Shown here piece by piece: positions 7,008 through 14,445 of a DNA stretch of 64,000 nt. The notes below the pieces were generated by a model. That model was not told where the DNA came from. It searched no databases and worked only from the letters and a program-made list of their open reading frames with translations. The DNA lies in assembly GCF_016741855.1 (NCBI RefSeq), contig NZ_JAERRH010000009.1, positions 248,001-312,000 on the forward strand, written 5' to 3'. Source of the DNA: Streptomyces musisoli (lineage in GTDB: Bacteria; Actinomycetota; Actinomycetes; Streptomycetales; Streptomycetaceae). Every line of letters begins with the position of its first letter. The stretch's first letter is position 1. The position numbers and the translations under genes were made by a program.

Positions 7008-7982
7008 TCACGCCGCCAGGGAGCCCGGCATCACCGCCCGCGGCCCGAACTTGGCCCGCGCACGGTCCGCGACCTCCTCGATGCGGCGGACCTTCTCGTC
7101 CACGGGGTCGAAGGTGAGCTGATGAGCGGCCCGGTCGGCGGGGATCAGGCCCTCGGCACGCAGGGCGAGCGCGCGGACCCGGGCCCGTTGCAGGCCGAGC
7201 GCCTCGTACATGCCGTAGGCGGCACTGGTCAGGGCCGCCGAGTGGGCGGTCGGCTCCTTCAGGGTGCGGCTGCGGGTGGTCGAGGAGCGGTCGGCGTAGC
7301 GCACGGTGAGGGTCAGGGTGCGGCAGACCTGCTCCACCGCGCGCAGCCGGGCGCCGATCTCCTCGGCGGCCGACAGCAGCGCCCTGCGGTGCCGGCCGGG
7401 GTCCAGTTCGTCGAGGCCGAAGGCCTGTTCCGTCACCAGCGACCGCGAGGCGGCGTTCGGCACGACCCGTCCGCGGTCGACGCCGCACGCCTTCTCGCGC
7501 AGCTCCCGGCCCGCCTTCGCGCCGATCAGCCGCTGGAGCGTGGAGAGCGGCGCGGCGGCGACCCGGCCCAGGGTGTCCAGGCCGTACTCGCCCAGGGTGC
7601 GGGCGGTCGCCGCGCCGACGCCGGGCAACGCGGACACCGGCCGCCCGGCGAGGAACTCCGCGATGGCGTCCGGGTCCCCGGGCACCGCGCAGGTCACCCC
7701 CGGCCGGGCCTCGCGCAGCGCCACGCGGGCCAGCATCGGGCCCGGTCCGGCGCCGATCACGCAGTCGACGCCGTACCGCGCGAGGGCCCGCACCCGGATC
7801 ACCGAGGCCAGCTCCACCGCGCTGCGCCCGAAGTACCGTTCGGCGCCGCGCAGATCGGCCAGCGCCCCGTCCGGCGGCAGCGCCTCCACGACCGGGGTGA
7901 ACTCCTCGAGGAGGCCGAGCAGCCCGGGAAACGCGGCCTCGTCCATCGGCGGCAGCTGGAAACGTACGCAGAGGATGGTCAT
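7008..7982 (-). CDS. ImuB-like Y-family polymerase homologue, catalytically inactive type
   Basis: A 324-residue protein related to DinB/Y-family polymerases: VIGAGPGPMLARVAL (palm), SALPGVGAATARTLGEYGLDTLGRVA (helix-hairpin-helix), and a little-finger domain. The catalytic acidic residues of active Y-family enzymes are not seen: the N-terminus is MTILCVRFQLP rather than a DFDxFF-type motif, and the S-x-DE motif is replaced (PDGALADLRG). This is the hallmark of ImuB, a non-catalytic adaptor that recruits DnaE2 and the sliding clamp to damaged DNA. The ATG overlaps the dnaE2 stop (ATGA), giving coupled translation. It is shorter than mycobacterial ImuB, and no imuA gene is adjacent. Confidence 0.8.
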   Translation of the reverse strand: MTILCVRFQLPPMDEAAFPGLLGLLEEFTPVVEALPPDGALADLRGAERYFGRSAVELASVIRVRALARYGVDCVIGAGPGPMLARVALREARPGVTCAVPGDPDAIAEFLAGRPVSALPGVGAATARTLGEYGLDTLGRVAAAPLSTLQRLIGAKAGRELREKACGVDRGRVVPNAASRSLVTEQAFGLDELDPGRHRRALLSAAEEIGARLRAVEQVCRTLTLTVRYADRSSTTRSRTLKEPTAHSAALTSAAYGMYEALGLQRARVRALALRAEGLIPADRAAHQLTFDPVDEKVRRIEEVADRARAKFGPRAVMPGSLAA

Positions 7983-10900
7983 CCCGCACTCCCCGGGCTC
8001 TGGTGCCACAACTTCTGTATCGCCGCCGGTCCTCGCGCGGCGTCCTCGCCCGCGGGCCGCAGGTCGGCCCAGGGGTGCATCTCGTACCCCGTGGGCATGC
8101 GGATCGTCCGGCCCTCCATCGGGTCACGGGCCGCGGAGCCGGCCGGCGCGGGCAGCCCGTCGGAGCCGGCGAGCCGGGCCCGGGACGGACCGCCGCCGTC
8201 ATCCGCCGGGGATCCGTCCCCGGCCGGGCCGGGGGCTCCGGCCAGCCGGGCCGCGACCCCGTCGAGGCCCTCCTCGTGCCGCACGTCGACCAGTTCGGCG
8301 AGGTTCCAGGCGGCGGAGCCCACCACGCTGAGGCTGCGCGGGCCGCGCCGCTGCACCACTCCGCGCACCAGCAGCAGCCAGGAGTGGAAGACGGTGTGGG
8401 CGCAGGCCTCGTGCGAGTCGTCGAAGAACGCGAGGTCGACCAGTCCCGTGCCGTCGTCCAGGGTGGAGAAGATGACCCGCTTGCCGGAACGGATCGGCGG
8501 GGTCTGGGTGGCCGCCTTGGCGCCCGCGACCAGCACGGTCTCCCCGTGCCGGGCCTCCCGCAGCCGGCGCGCGGAGACCACGCCCAGCTCCTGGAGGAAC
8601 TCCCGGTGGTCGTCCATCAGATTGCGCGAGGCGTCCATGGACAGCACGCCCAGCTCGGCGCTGAGCCGCTCCGCCGACGTCAGGTCCGGCAGGCCGGCCG
8701 GTGCCGTCTTCCGGCCTCCCGACAGGGGAAGCTGGCCTCCGCCACCGCCCCGGCCACCCCGGTGCAGCTCGGTCAGGTGCAGTTGCAGATCACGCCGGTT
8801 GGCGCCGAAGGCGTCCAGCGCGCCCACCTGGGCGAGCCGTCCCGCCAGCGGTCTGCTGGGCCGGGCCCGCTCCCAGAAGTCCAGCAGGGAGGCGTACGGC
8901 TGTCCGTCCGCGATCCGCTTCGCCTCGGCCTCGCTGATGCCGTGCACGTCGGAGAGGGCGAGCCGCAGCCCCCACACCGCCGGAGATTCAGACACCAGTT
9001 CGATCCTGTGGGCGACCCCGGACACGTTGACGTCCAGCGGCAGGACCGGCACCCCGCGCCGCCGGGCGTCGGCCAGCAGCAGCCGCTTGGGATACATCCC
9101 GGGGTCGTGCGTGAGCAGCCCGGCGTAGAAGGCCGCCGGGTGATGCGCCTTCAGCCACGCCGACTGGTAGGTGGGCACGGCGAAGGCGACGGCGTGCGCC
9201 TTGCAGAAGCCGTACGACCCGAAGGCCTCGACGATCTCCCAGGTCCGCCGGATCGTCTCCGCGTCGTATCCCCTGGCAGCCGCCTGCTGGGCGAACCACA
9301 CCCGGATCCGCCCCTGCGACTCCGCGTCGGACAGCCCCCGCCGCACCCGGTCGGCCTCGCCCCGGCCGCAGCCGGTCATGACGGCGACGATGTCGATGAC
9401 CTGTTCGTGGAAGACGACGACCCCGTACGTCCCCCGCAGCGCCTCCTCCAGGTCCTGGTGCGGGTAGCGCACCGGCGCCCGCCCGTGCCGCGCCTCGATG
9501 AAGGGCCGCACCATGTCGGCGGCGACCGGCCCGGGCCGGAAGAGGGAGATGTCGACGACCAGATCGTGGAAAGTGGCCGGCTGAAGGCGTCCGACCAGGT
9601 CCCGCTGGCCCGGCGACTCGATCTGGAAGCAGCCCAGCGTCTCGGTGGACCGGATCAGCCGGTACGTCTGCGGATCCCCCGGCGGCACCGCGTCCAGGTC
9701 GATCCGCTCCCCGGTCGCCCGCTCCACCTCGGCGACCGCGTGCGCCATCGCCGACTGCATCCGCACGCCCAGCACGTCCAGTTTGAGCAGCCCGAGGTCC
9801 TCCACGTCCTCCTTGTCGAACTGCGCCATGGGCAGCCCCTCACCACTGGTCGGCACCACCGGTGTACGGGCGAGCAGGGAGGCGTCGGACAGGAGCACCC
9901 CGCACGGGTGCATGGCGACCCCGCGCGGCAGGGCGTCGAGGGCCTCCACCAGCTCCCACAGCCTGCCGTACCGTTCCCTCTCCCCCGCGAGCCGCTTCAG
10001 CTCGGGCAGTTCCTCCAGCGCCGCACGGGCATCACGTGCCCGGATGTGCGGAAAGGACTTGGCCACCCGGTCGATCTCGGCGGGATCCATGGACAGGGCG
10101 GCACCCACATCACGGATCGCGTGCCGCACCCGATAGGTCTCCGGCATGGAGACGGTCGCCACCCGCTCCTCGCCGAACCGGCCGATGATCGCCCGGTACA
10201 CCTCCAGCCGGCGCGCGGACTCCACGTCGATGTCGATGTCGGGCAGCACGACGCGCTCCTTGGACAGGAAGCGCTCCATCAGCAGCCCGTGCTCGACCGG
10301 ATCGGCATGCGCGATCCCGAGCAGATGGTTGACGAGCGACCCGGCGCCGGAGCCGCGCGCGGCCACCCGGATCCCCATGTCCCGTACGTCGTCCACCACC
10401 TGGGCGACCGTCAGGAAATAGGAGGCGAAGCCGTGATGACCGATGACGTCCAGCTCGTGGTGCATCCGCTCCCAGTACGCACGCCGGTCGCCGTACCCGA
10501 GCCGCAGCATCCCGGCGGCCGCCCGCGAGGCGAGCGCCCGCTGCGCGGTGCGCCGGCCGGCGCCGACGAGGTGCGGCTCGGGAAAGTGGACGGTGCCGAT
10601 ACCGAGGTCGCCCTCGGGGTCGACCCGGCACTCGGCGGCGGTGGCCCGGGTCTGCTCCAGCAGCCGGTGGGCGGTGTCCCGCCGGTACCCGGCGGCCTCC
10701 ACCACCCGCTCGGCGACCTGGAGCATGGCCGGCGCGTCCTTCAGCCAGGCCTCGCCGGAGTCCAGCTCCCCGCGGGGGTCGATGGGCACCAGGCGGCGCG
10801 CGGCGTCCAGCACGTCGGCGACCGGCCCCTGACCGGGATCGGCGTACCGGACGGCGTTGCTGAGCACCGGGCGCACCCCCTGCTCGGCGGCGAATCCGAC

Positions 10901-11494
10901 GGTACGGGCGGCCGGCCGCAGCGAGCCGGGCCCCGTGCCCGTACGGCCGTGCCAGACGGCCTCCAGCCGCAGCGCGTCGCCGTAGACCTCGCGCCACGGG
11001 GCGAGCAGCCGTGCCGCCCGGTCGGGCCGTCCGGCGGCGAGCGCACGCCCCACGTCCGACTCCGGGCCGAGCAGGACCACCAGGCCGTCGCCGTGGTTGG
11101 CGGCCCAGGGAAGCAGCGGGGCCGCCCCGGCCGCATGCGCCGCCGTGACGAGCCGGCACAGGTCGGCCCACCCACGGGCGCCGTCCCGGGCGAGGAAGGT
11201 CACCCGGGGGGCCGACTCGTCCACGAAGGCGCCGCCGCGCACCGGGGTACGGCGCCTCTCACGCCGTACGGTCTCCTCCGCCGCCACCGCCAGGTTCACC
11301 CCGAACAGCGGACGGACCCCCGCACCGGCACAGGCCTTGGCGAAGCGCACCGTGCCGGCGAGGGTGTCGCGGTCGGTCAGGGCGAGGGCGTCCATGCCCC
11401 GCTCCGAGGCGCGCCCGGCCAGCCGCTCCGGGTGGGACGCCCCGTACCTCAGGGAGAACCCGGAGACGGTGTGCAGATGCGCGAAGCCCGGCAC
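7979..11494 (-). CDS. dnaE2: Error-prone DNA polymerase III alpha subunit DnaE2
   Basis: About 1171 residues. The N-terminal PHP domain (FAHLHTVSGFSLRYG, LALTDRDTLAG) is followed by the polymerase palm with the catalytic PDIDIDVE, then GSYGFCKAHAVAFA, helix-hairpin-helix and OB-fold segments (AKAATQTPPIRSGKRVIFSTLDDGTG). DnaE2 carries out damage-induced translesion synthesis and mutagenesis with ImuB. The frame is open to GTG 11509, but GGGAGG ends 5 bases before GTG 11494, which begins MPGFAHLHT, so that start is preferred. Two LexA-box-like sites lie 37 and 80 bases upstream. The stop overlaps the imuB-like start. Confidence 0.92.
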   Translation of the reverse strand: MPGFAHLHTVSGFSLRYGASHPERLAGRASERGMDALALTDRDTLAGTVRFAKACAGAGVRPLFGVNLAVAAEETVRRERRRTPVRGGAFVDESAPRVTFLARDGARGWADLCRLVTAAHAAGAAPLLPWAANHGDGLVVLLGPESDVGRALAAGRPDRAARLLAPWREVYGDALRLEAVWHGRTGTGPGSLRPAARTVGFAAEQGVRPVLSNAVRYADPGQGPVADVLDAARRLVPIDPRGELDSGEAWLKDAPAMLQVAERVVEAAGYRRDTAHRLLEQTRATAAECRVDPEGDLGIGTVHFPEPHLVGAGRRTAQRALASRAAAGMLRLGYGDRRAYWERMHHELDVIGHHGFASYFLTVAQVVDDVRDMGIRVAARGSGAGSLVNHLLGIAHADPVEHGLLMERFLSKERVVLPDIDIDVESARRLEVYRAIIGRFGEERVATVSMPETYRVRHAIRDVGAALSMDPAEIDRVAKSFPHIRARDARAALEELPELKRLAGERERYGRLWELVEALDALPRGVAMHPCGVLLSDASLLARTPVVPTSGEGLPMAQFDKEDVEDLGLLKLDVLGVRMQSAMAHAVAEVERATGERIDLDAVPPGDPQTYRLIRSTETLGCFQIESPGQRDLVGRLQPATFHDLVVDISLFRPGPVAADMVRPFIEARHGRAPVRYPHQDLEEALRGTYGVVVFHEQVIDIVAVMTGCGRGEADRVRRGLSDAESQGRIRVWFAQQAAARGYDAETIRRTWEIVEAFGSYGFCKAHAVAFAVPTYQSAWLKAHHPAAFYAGLLTHDPGMYPKRLLLADARRRGVPVLPLDVNVSGVAHRIELVSESPAVWGLRLALSDVHGISEAEAKRIADGQPYASLLDFWERARPSRPLAGRLAQVGALDAFGANRRDLQLHLTELHRGGRGGGGGQLPLSGGRKTAPAGLPDLTSAERLSAELGVLSMDASRNLMDDHREFLQELGVVSARRLREARHGETVLVAGAKAATQTPPIRSGKRVIFSTLDDGTGLVDLAFFDDSHEACAHTVFHSWLLLVRGVVQRRGPRSLSVVGSAAWNLAELVDVRHEEGLDGVAARLAGAPGPAGDGSPADDGGGPSRARLAGSDGLPAPAGSAARDPMEGRTIRMPTGYEMHPWADLRPAGEDAARGPAAIQKLWHQSPGSAG

Positions 11495-11530
11495 ACACAC
11501 CTCCCGCACTCGTGAGTCCCGAACGACTCT

Positions 11531-11544
11531 CGAACATCAGTTCC
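11531..11544. promoter_or_regulatory. LexA (SOS) box candidate, proximal
   Basis: CGAAC-ATCA-GTTCC differs by one base from the actinobacterial SOS-box pattern CGAAC-N4-GTTCG. It lies 37 bases upstream of the preferred dnaE2 start. Confidence 0.65.
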
Positions 11545-11573
11545 CAATCCCGCTCCCACCATACCTCCATTCT

Positions 11574-11587
11574 CGAACGTGTGTACG
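11574..11587. promoter_or_regulatory. LexA (SOS) box candidate, distal
   Basis: CGAAC-GTGT-GTACG is also one base away from CGAAC-N4-GTTCG and is preceded by T, as in the TCGAAC consensus. Its position 80 bases upstream of dnaE2 suits repression of the dnaE2/imuB-like operon. Confidence 0.65.
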
Positions 11588-11639
11588 ACATCCACTCGGG
11601 CGCCTCCGACCTGCGCAAACGCCATCACGGCCGCACGGT

Positions 11640-11675
11640 GAAGCCCCGCCCCGGGACGACCCGGGACGGGGCTTC
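11640..11675 (-). terminator. Terminator after the streptogrisin gene
   Basis: GAAGCCCCG at 11640-11648 pairs with CGGGGCTTC at 11667-11675, with a further CCCGGG/CCCGG inner pairing. It lies 22 bases beyond the streptogrisin stop codon. Confidence 0.75.
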
Positions 11676-11696
11676 GAAAGGATTGCCGTGAACCCG

Positions 11697-12596
11697 TCAG
11701 GGCAGGGTGACGCCGTAGTAGCTCAGCGCCTCGGTCACCGGCTGGAAGAAGGTCGTGCCGCCGGACGAGCAGTTGCCGCTGCCGCCGGAGGTCAGACCGT
11801 AGGCGGTGGATCCGGCGTAGAGCGGACCGCCGCTGTCGCCGCCCTCGGCGCAGACCGTGGTCTGGATCAGGCCGTAGACGATGTCACCGCCGCCGTAGTT
11901 GACGGTGGCGTTCAGCCCGGTGACCCGGCCGCTGTGGGTACCGGTGGTGGAGCCGCGCCGGTAGACGGTCGTCCCCACGGACGGGGTGGCCGCGCGGCTG
12001 ATGGTCTGGCTGCCGACCGCGCTCGGATGCGCGATCGAGGAGTTGGTGTAGCGGACCAGCGCGAAGTCGTTGCCCGGGAAGCTGTAGCCGACGTTGGTGC
12101 CGAGCACCGTGGTCTTGCCGGAGTTGCTGTACCAGGTCGAGGCGACCTCGCCGCAGTGGCCGGCGGTCAGGAAGTAGTACGTGCTGCCGCTGTGCACGTT
12201 GAAGCCGAGCGAGCAGCGGTACTGACCGCCGTAGATGGCGTCGCCGCCGGTGATCAGCTTGTTGAACTTGCCGGGGGTGTGCTTGATGGTCAGCGCGCTC
12301 GCGCCGGCGCCGGCCCGCTGCTTGATCCTGGCGATCTCGGCCTTGGACACCGTGCTGTCGACGGTGACCACGACGCGGTTGCTCTTGCTGTCCACGACCC
12401 AGGCCGTACCGGGGATGTCGGCCTTGAGGACGGAGTCGCTCGCCTCGGCGAGCTGGGTGGCGCTGAACGTGTGGACTTCGCCGGCGTTCGCGGTGGGGGC
12501 GGCGAACGCGGCTGCGGCCAGGAAGCCGGTGGCCACTGCGAGGAGCCGGGTCCGTCTCGCAGTGCCGGGGCGGGGAGTGGTGCGCCTGATCCTCAC
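11697..12596 (-). CDS. Secreted streptogrisin-type serine protease (S1, chymotrypsin-like)
   Basis: A 299-residue prepro-enzyme. The signal peptide runs to about residue 38 (PTANA|GE), the propeptide to about 114, and the mature enzyme starts [10 protein letters not shown], as in streptogrisins A/B. The catalytic triad is His147 (LTAGHC), Asp177 (NDFALVRY) and Ser255 (GDSGGPLY). C-terminal [21 protein letters not shown] is the conserved substrate-pocket region, indicating a broad chymotrypsin-like specificity. The propeptide acts as a folding chaperone in this family. GTG 12596 is preceded by GGAGGG. The gene lies just downstream of a repeat array and a truncated DUF1684 gene, so it may have been inserted there. 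Confidence 0.93.
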   Translation of the reverse strand: MRIRRTTPRPGTARRTRLLAVATGFLAAAAFAAPTANAGEVHTFSATQLAEASDSVLKADIPGTAWVVDSKSNRVVVTVDSTVSKAEIARIKQRAGAGASALTIKHTPGKFNKLITGGDAIYGGQYRCSLGFNVHSGSTYYFLTAGHCGEVASTWYSNSGKTTVLGTNVGYSFPGNDFALVRYTNSSIAHPSAVGSQTISRAATPSVGTTVYRRGSTTGTHSGRVTGLNATVNYGGGDIVYGLIQTTVCAEGGDSGGPLYAGSTAYGLTSGGSGNCSSGGTTFFQPVTEALSYYGVTLP

Positions 12597-12830
12597 TTGT
12601 CGTTCCCTCCAAGGGAAGTCGGGGGCCCGCGTGGGGTCGGGGCCCGTGAGGCGCAGCCAGGGGACCGACCGGATTCGAAATGCGCATGCCCCTGACAAGC
12701 GCTGGGGGGAGTATTCGGCCGAACGGCCGGTCGGCACAAGGGTGCCTTTCGGCCGTCGCCCGCAGACACCGGAGCGCACCGGAGCCCGCCACGCCGCCGG
12801 ACCGGAACGGGGTCGGCGCGGGCCGGAAGG

Positions 12831-12990
12831 ATCGCCGGGCCCGGCGCGGTCGGCACGGGTCGCCGGGCTCGGCGCGGCCGGCGCGGGTCACACGGGTCGC
12901 CGGGCTCGGCGGGCTCGGCGCGGGTCGCACGGGTCGCCGGGCTCGGCGTGGTCGGCACGGGTCGCCGGGCTCGGTGTGAGCCGGACGGGT
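12831..12990. repeat. Tandem repeat array, units of 28 and 37 bp
   Basis: Five copies of a GC-rich unit with the core GTCGCCGGGCTCGGCG start at 12831, 12859, 12896, 12933 and 12961, giving spacings 28, 37, 37 and 28 bp. The 37-bp forms carry a 9-bp insertion. The array begins where homology of the DUF1684 gene ends. The rest of 12597-12990 shows no gene; it holds the streptogrisin Shine-Dalgarno (GGAGGG at about 12605-12610) and its presumed promoter. Confidence 0.8.
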
Positions 12991-13314
12991 CGGCGTTCCC
13001 CGGACACCTTCGCGTACCAGCACGACCAGCCGCTTCCCGCCCGGTGCGACCCGCGCCCCGGCCTGCGGACCGGTGTCCGCGGCCAGTGCGGCCGCACCCG
13101 GGAAGGGCCGGCCGTCGACGCTCAGGCCGTCCGCCTCGGTGGCGGTGAGCACCACCCGGTCCTCTTCGGCCATCCAGACCCCGGAAATGTCCGGAAGTCG
13201 ACCCTCCGGGTAGTCCTCGATCCAGTGCGTCGCGGTCAGCGCGAGCGGCCCGCAGGGCGCCGAGACCGTCTCCACGCGCTGCTCGTGCCACTGCTCCCAG
13301 CTGTCGGGCGTCAT
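12991..13314 (-). pseudogene. DUF1684 protein, truncated at a repeat array
   Basis: From ATG 13314 the first ~100 residues are a normal DUF1684 N-terminus (SWEQWHEQRVE, GPLALTATHWIED, ISGVWMAEEDRVVLTATEADGL, ARVAPGGKRLVVLVREG). Family members are usually more than 200 residues with conserved VRVRDPE and F-x-G-I segments after this point. Here the frame runs instead into the 28/37-bp repeat array, giving low-complexity [14 protein letters not shown] repeats, and then out of frame into the streptogrisin gene. The gene is therefore probably truncated. Its ATG overlaps the stop of the LLM gene (ATGA), so it was the third gene of the FAD/LLM operon. Confidence 0.65.
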
Positions 13315-14417
13315 GGCGTTCCCCCGGTCGGGGCGTACCGGTTGGCGGGCCGGGCGAGGCCCAGGTGCTCGCGCAGGGTGCTGCCGGGATAGAAGGTGCG
13401 GAACAGACCGCGGTGCTGGAGCAGCACCACCGTGCCGTTGACCAGCCGTTCCAGATCGCGGCGGGGTTCGACGGGGACGAGGTGGAACCCGTCGGTGACA
13501 CCGTCGGCGTGCCAGGCGGCCACCAGCTCCGCGAGGTCGACCGGGCCGCCCCGGTACAGGGGGCCCCGGGCGGTGGGCCGCGGGCCACCGCCCCCGTGTC
13601 CCGGCTCGGCCGCGTGCTCACCGGCGCCGAGATCCACCCGCAGGCTCACCAGGACCCGCAGCGAGTCGGGGTGCCTCCCGTACGAGCGGGCCTGCTCGCG
13701 CAGTTCGTCCCGGACGCCGGCGGCCTGCGCGGGAGCGGCGGCGCGCACCAGGGCCACGTCCGCGTACCGGGCGGCGACCGTCCGGGCGCGGCCGTCGGTG
13801 GCGTCGACCACGCGCACGGGGTGGCCCTGCGGCGGCCGGGGCACGGTCGACGGGCCACGGACCGAGGAGGCGGTGCCGGTGAAGTCGACGCGGTGCAGCC
13901 GGTCCCGGTCGAGGAACCGGCCGGTGGCCGCGTCCCGGTCGAGGAACCGGCCGGTGGCCGCGTCCCGGATCTCGGCGCCGTCCGCCCGGCTGTCCCACGA
14001 CCTCGCGGCCACGTCGTCGCATTCGCCCGCCTCCTGCCACGGCGTCTCGGCGGGGGCCACGGGCCGGCGGCCGAAGAGACGGGCCTCCTCGGTGGTGGAC
14101 ACGTCGATCCGCCAGCCGGCCCGCCCCCGGCTGATCCAGTCCAGGGTGGCCACGGCGGCCTGTACCCGGAAGGGCTCGGTGTGGGCGGTGGTGACCGTCG
14201 GCACCAGCCCGATCCGCCGGGTCGCGGGCGCCACCCGGCACAGCACGCCGAGCGCGTCGGGCCCGGGCCGGGCGAAGGCGTCGTCCAGCGTCACGAAGTC
14301 CAGCCCGCCCCGTTCGGCGAGCCGGGCCAGTTCGGCGTACGCCGCGCCGTCGAGGACCCCCGGCTGGTCGAGAGCGGCGGCAAGGTGCACCAGCCCACGG
14401 CCGTACCGCCCGCTCAC
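13311..14417 (-). CDS. LLM-class flavin-dependent monooxygenase
   Basis: A 368-residue luciferase-like TIM-barrel protein of the NtaA/SnaA/DszA type: LARLAERGGLDFVTLDDAFARPGPD, ATRRIGLVPTVTTAHTEPF, AAVATLDWISRGRAGWRIDVST and DGFHLVPVEPRRDLE. Such enzymes use reduced flavin and O2, often to desulfonate or hydroxylate small molecules; the substrate is not defined here. GTG 14417 is used. At about residues 152-172 the sequence DAATGRFLDR is exactly duplicated by a 30-bp direct repeat, which may alter the loop. It lies 28 bases after the FAD-binding protein gene in the same operon. Confidence 0.82.
   Translation of the reverse strand: MSGRYGRGLVHLAAALDQPGVLDGAAYAELARLAERGGLDFVTLDDAFARPGPDALGVLCRVAPATRRIGLVPTVTTAHTEPFRVQAAVATLDWISRGRAGWRIDVSTTEEARLFGRRPVAPAETPWQEAGECDDVAARSWDSRADGAEIRDAATGRFLDRDAATGRFLDRDRLHRVDFTGTASSVRGPSTVPRPPQGHPVRVVDATDGRARTVAARYADVALVRAAAPAQAAGVRDELREQARSYGRHPDSLRVLVSLRVDLGAGEHAAEPGHGGGGPRPTARGPLYRGGPVDLAELVAAWHADGVTDGFHLVPVEPRRDLERLVNGTVVLLQHRGLFRTFYPGSTLREHLGLARPANRYAPTGGTP
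13902..13961. repeat. Perfect 30-bp tandem duplication inside the LLM gene
   Basis: A 30-base unit at 13902-13931 is repeated exactly at 13932-13961. The length is a multiple of three, so it adds one extra DAATGRFLDR decapeptide without a frameshift. Perfect identity suggests a recent event. Confidence 0.9.
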
Positions 14418-14445
14418 CCCGCACCTCGCACGGCTCGCATGACGC

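Noticed and set aside
12831-12990. CRISPR array
   Set aside because: Spacers are neither unique nor of constant length; the units are direct variants of each other, and no cas genes are present. The same reasoning applies to the 66-bp array at 50.6 kb.
11884-13314. 476-residue ORF fusing DUF1684 to downstream sequence
   Set aside because: After about residue 100 it reads through the repeat array and then an out-of-frame copy of the streptogrisin gene, so it is not a real fusion protein.
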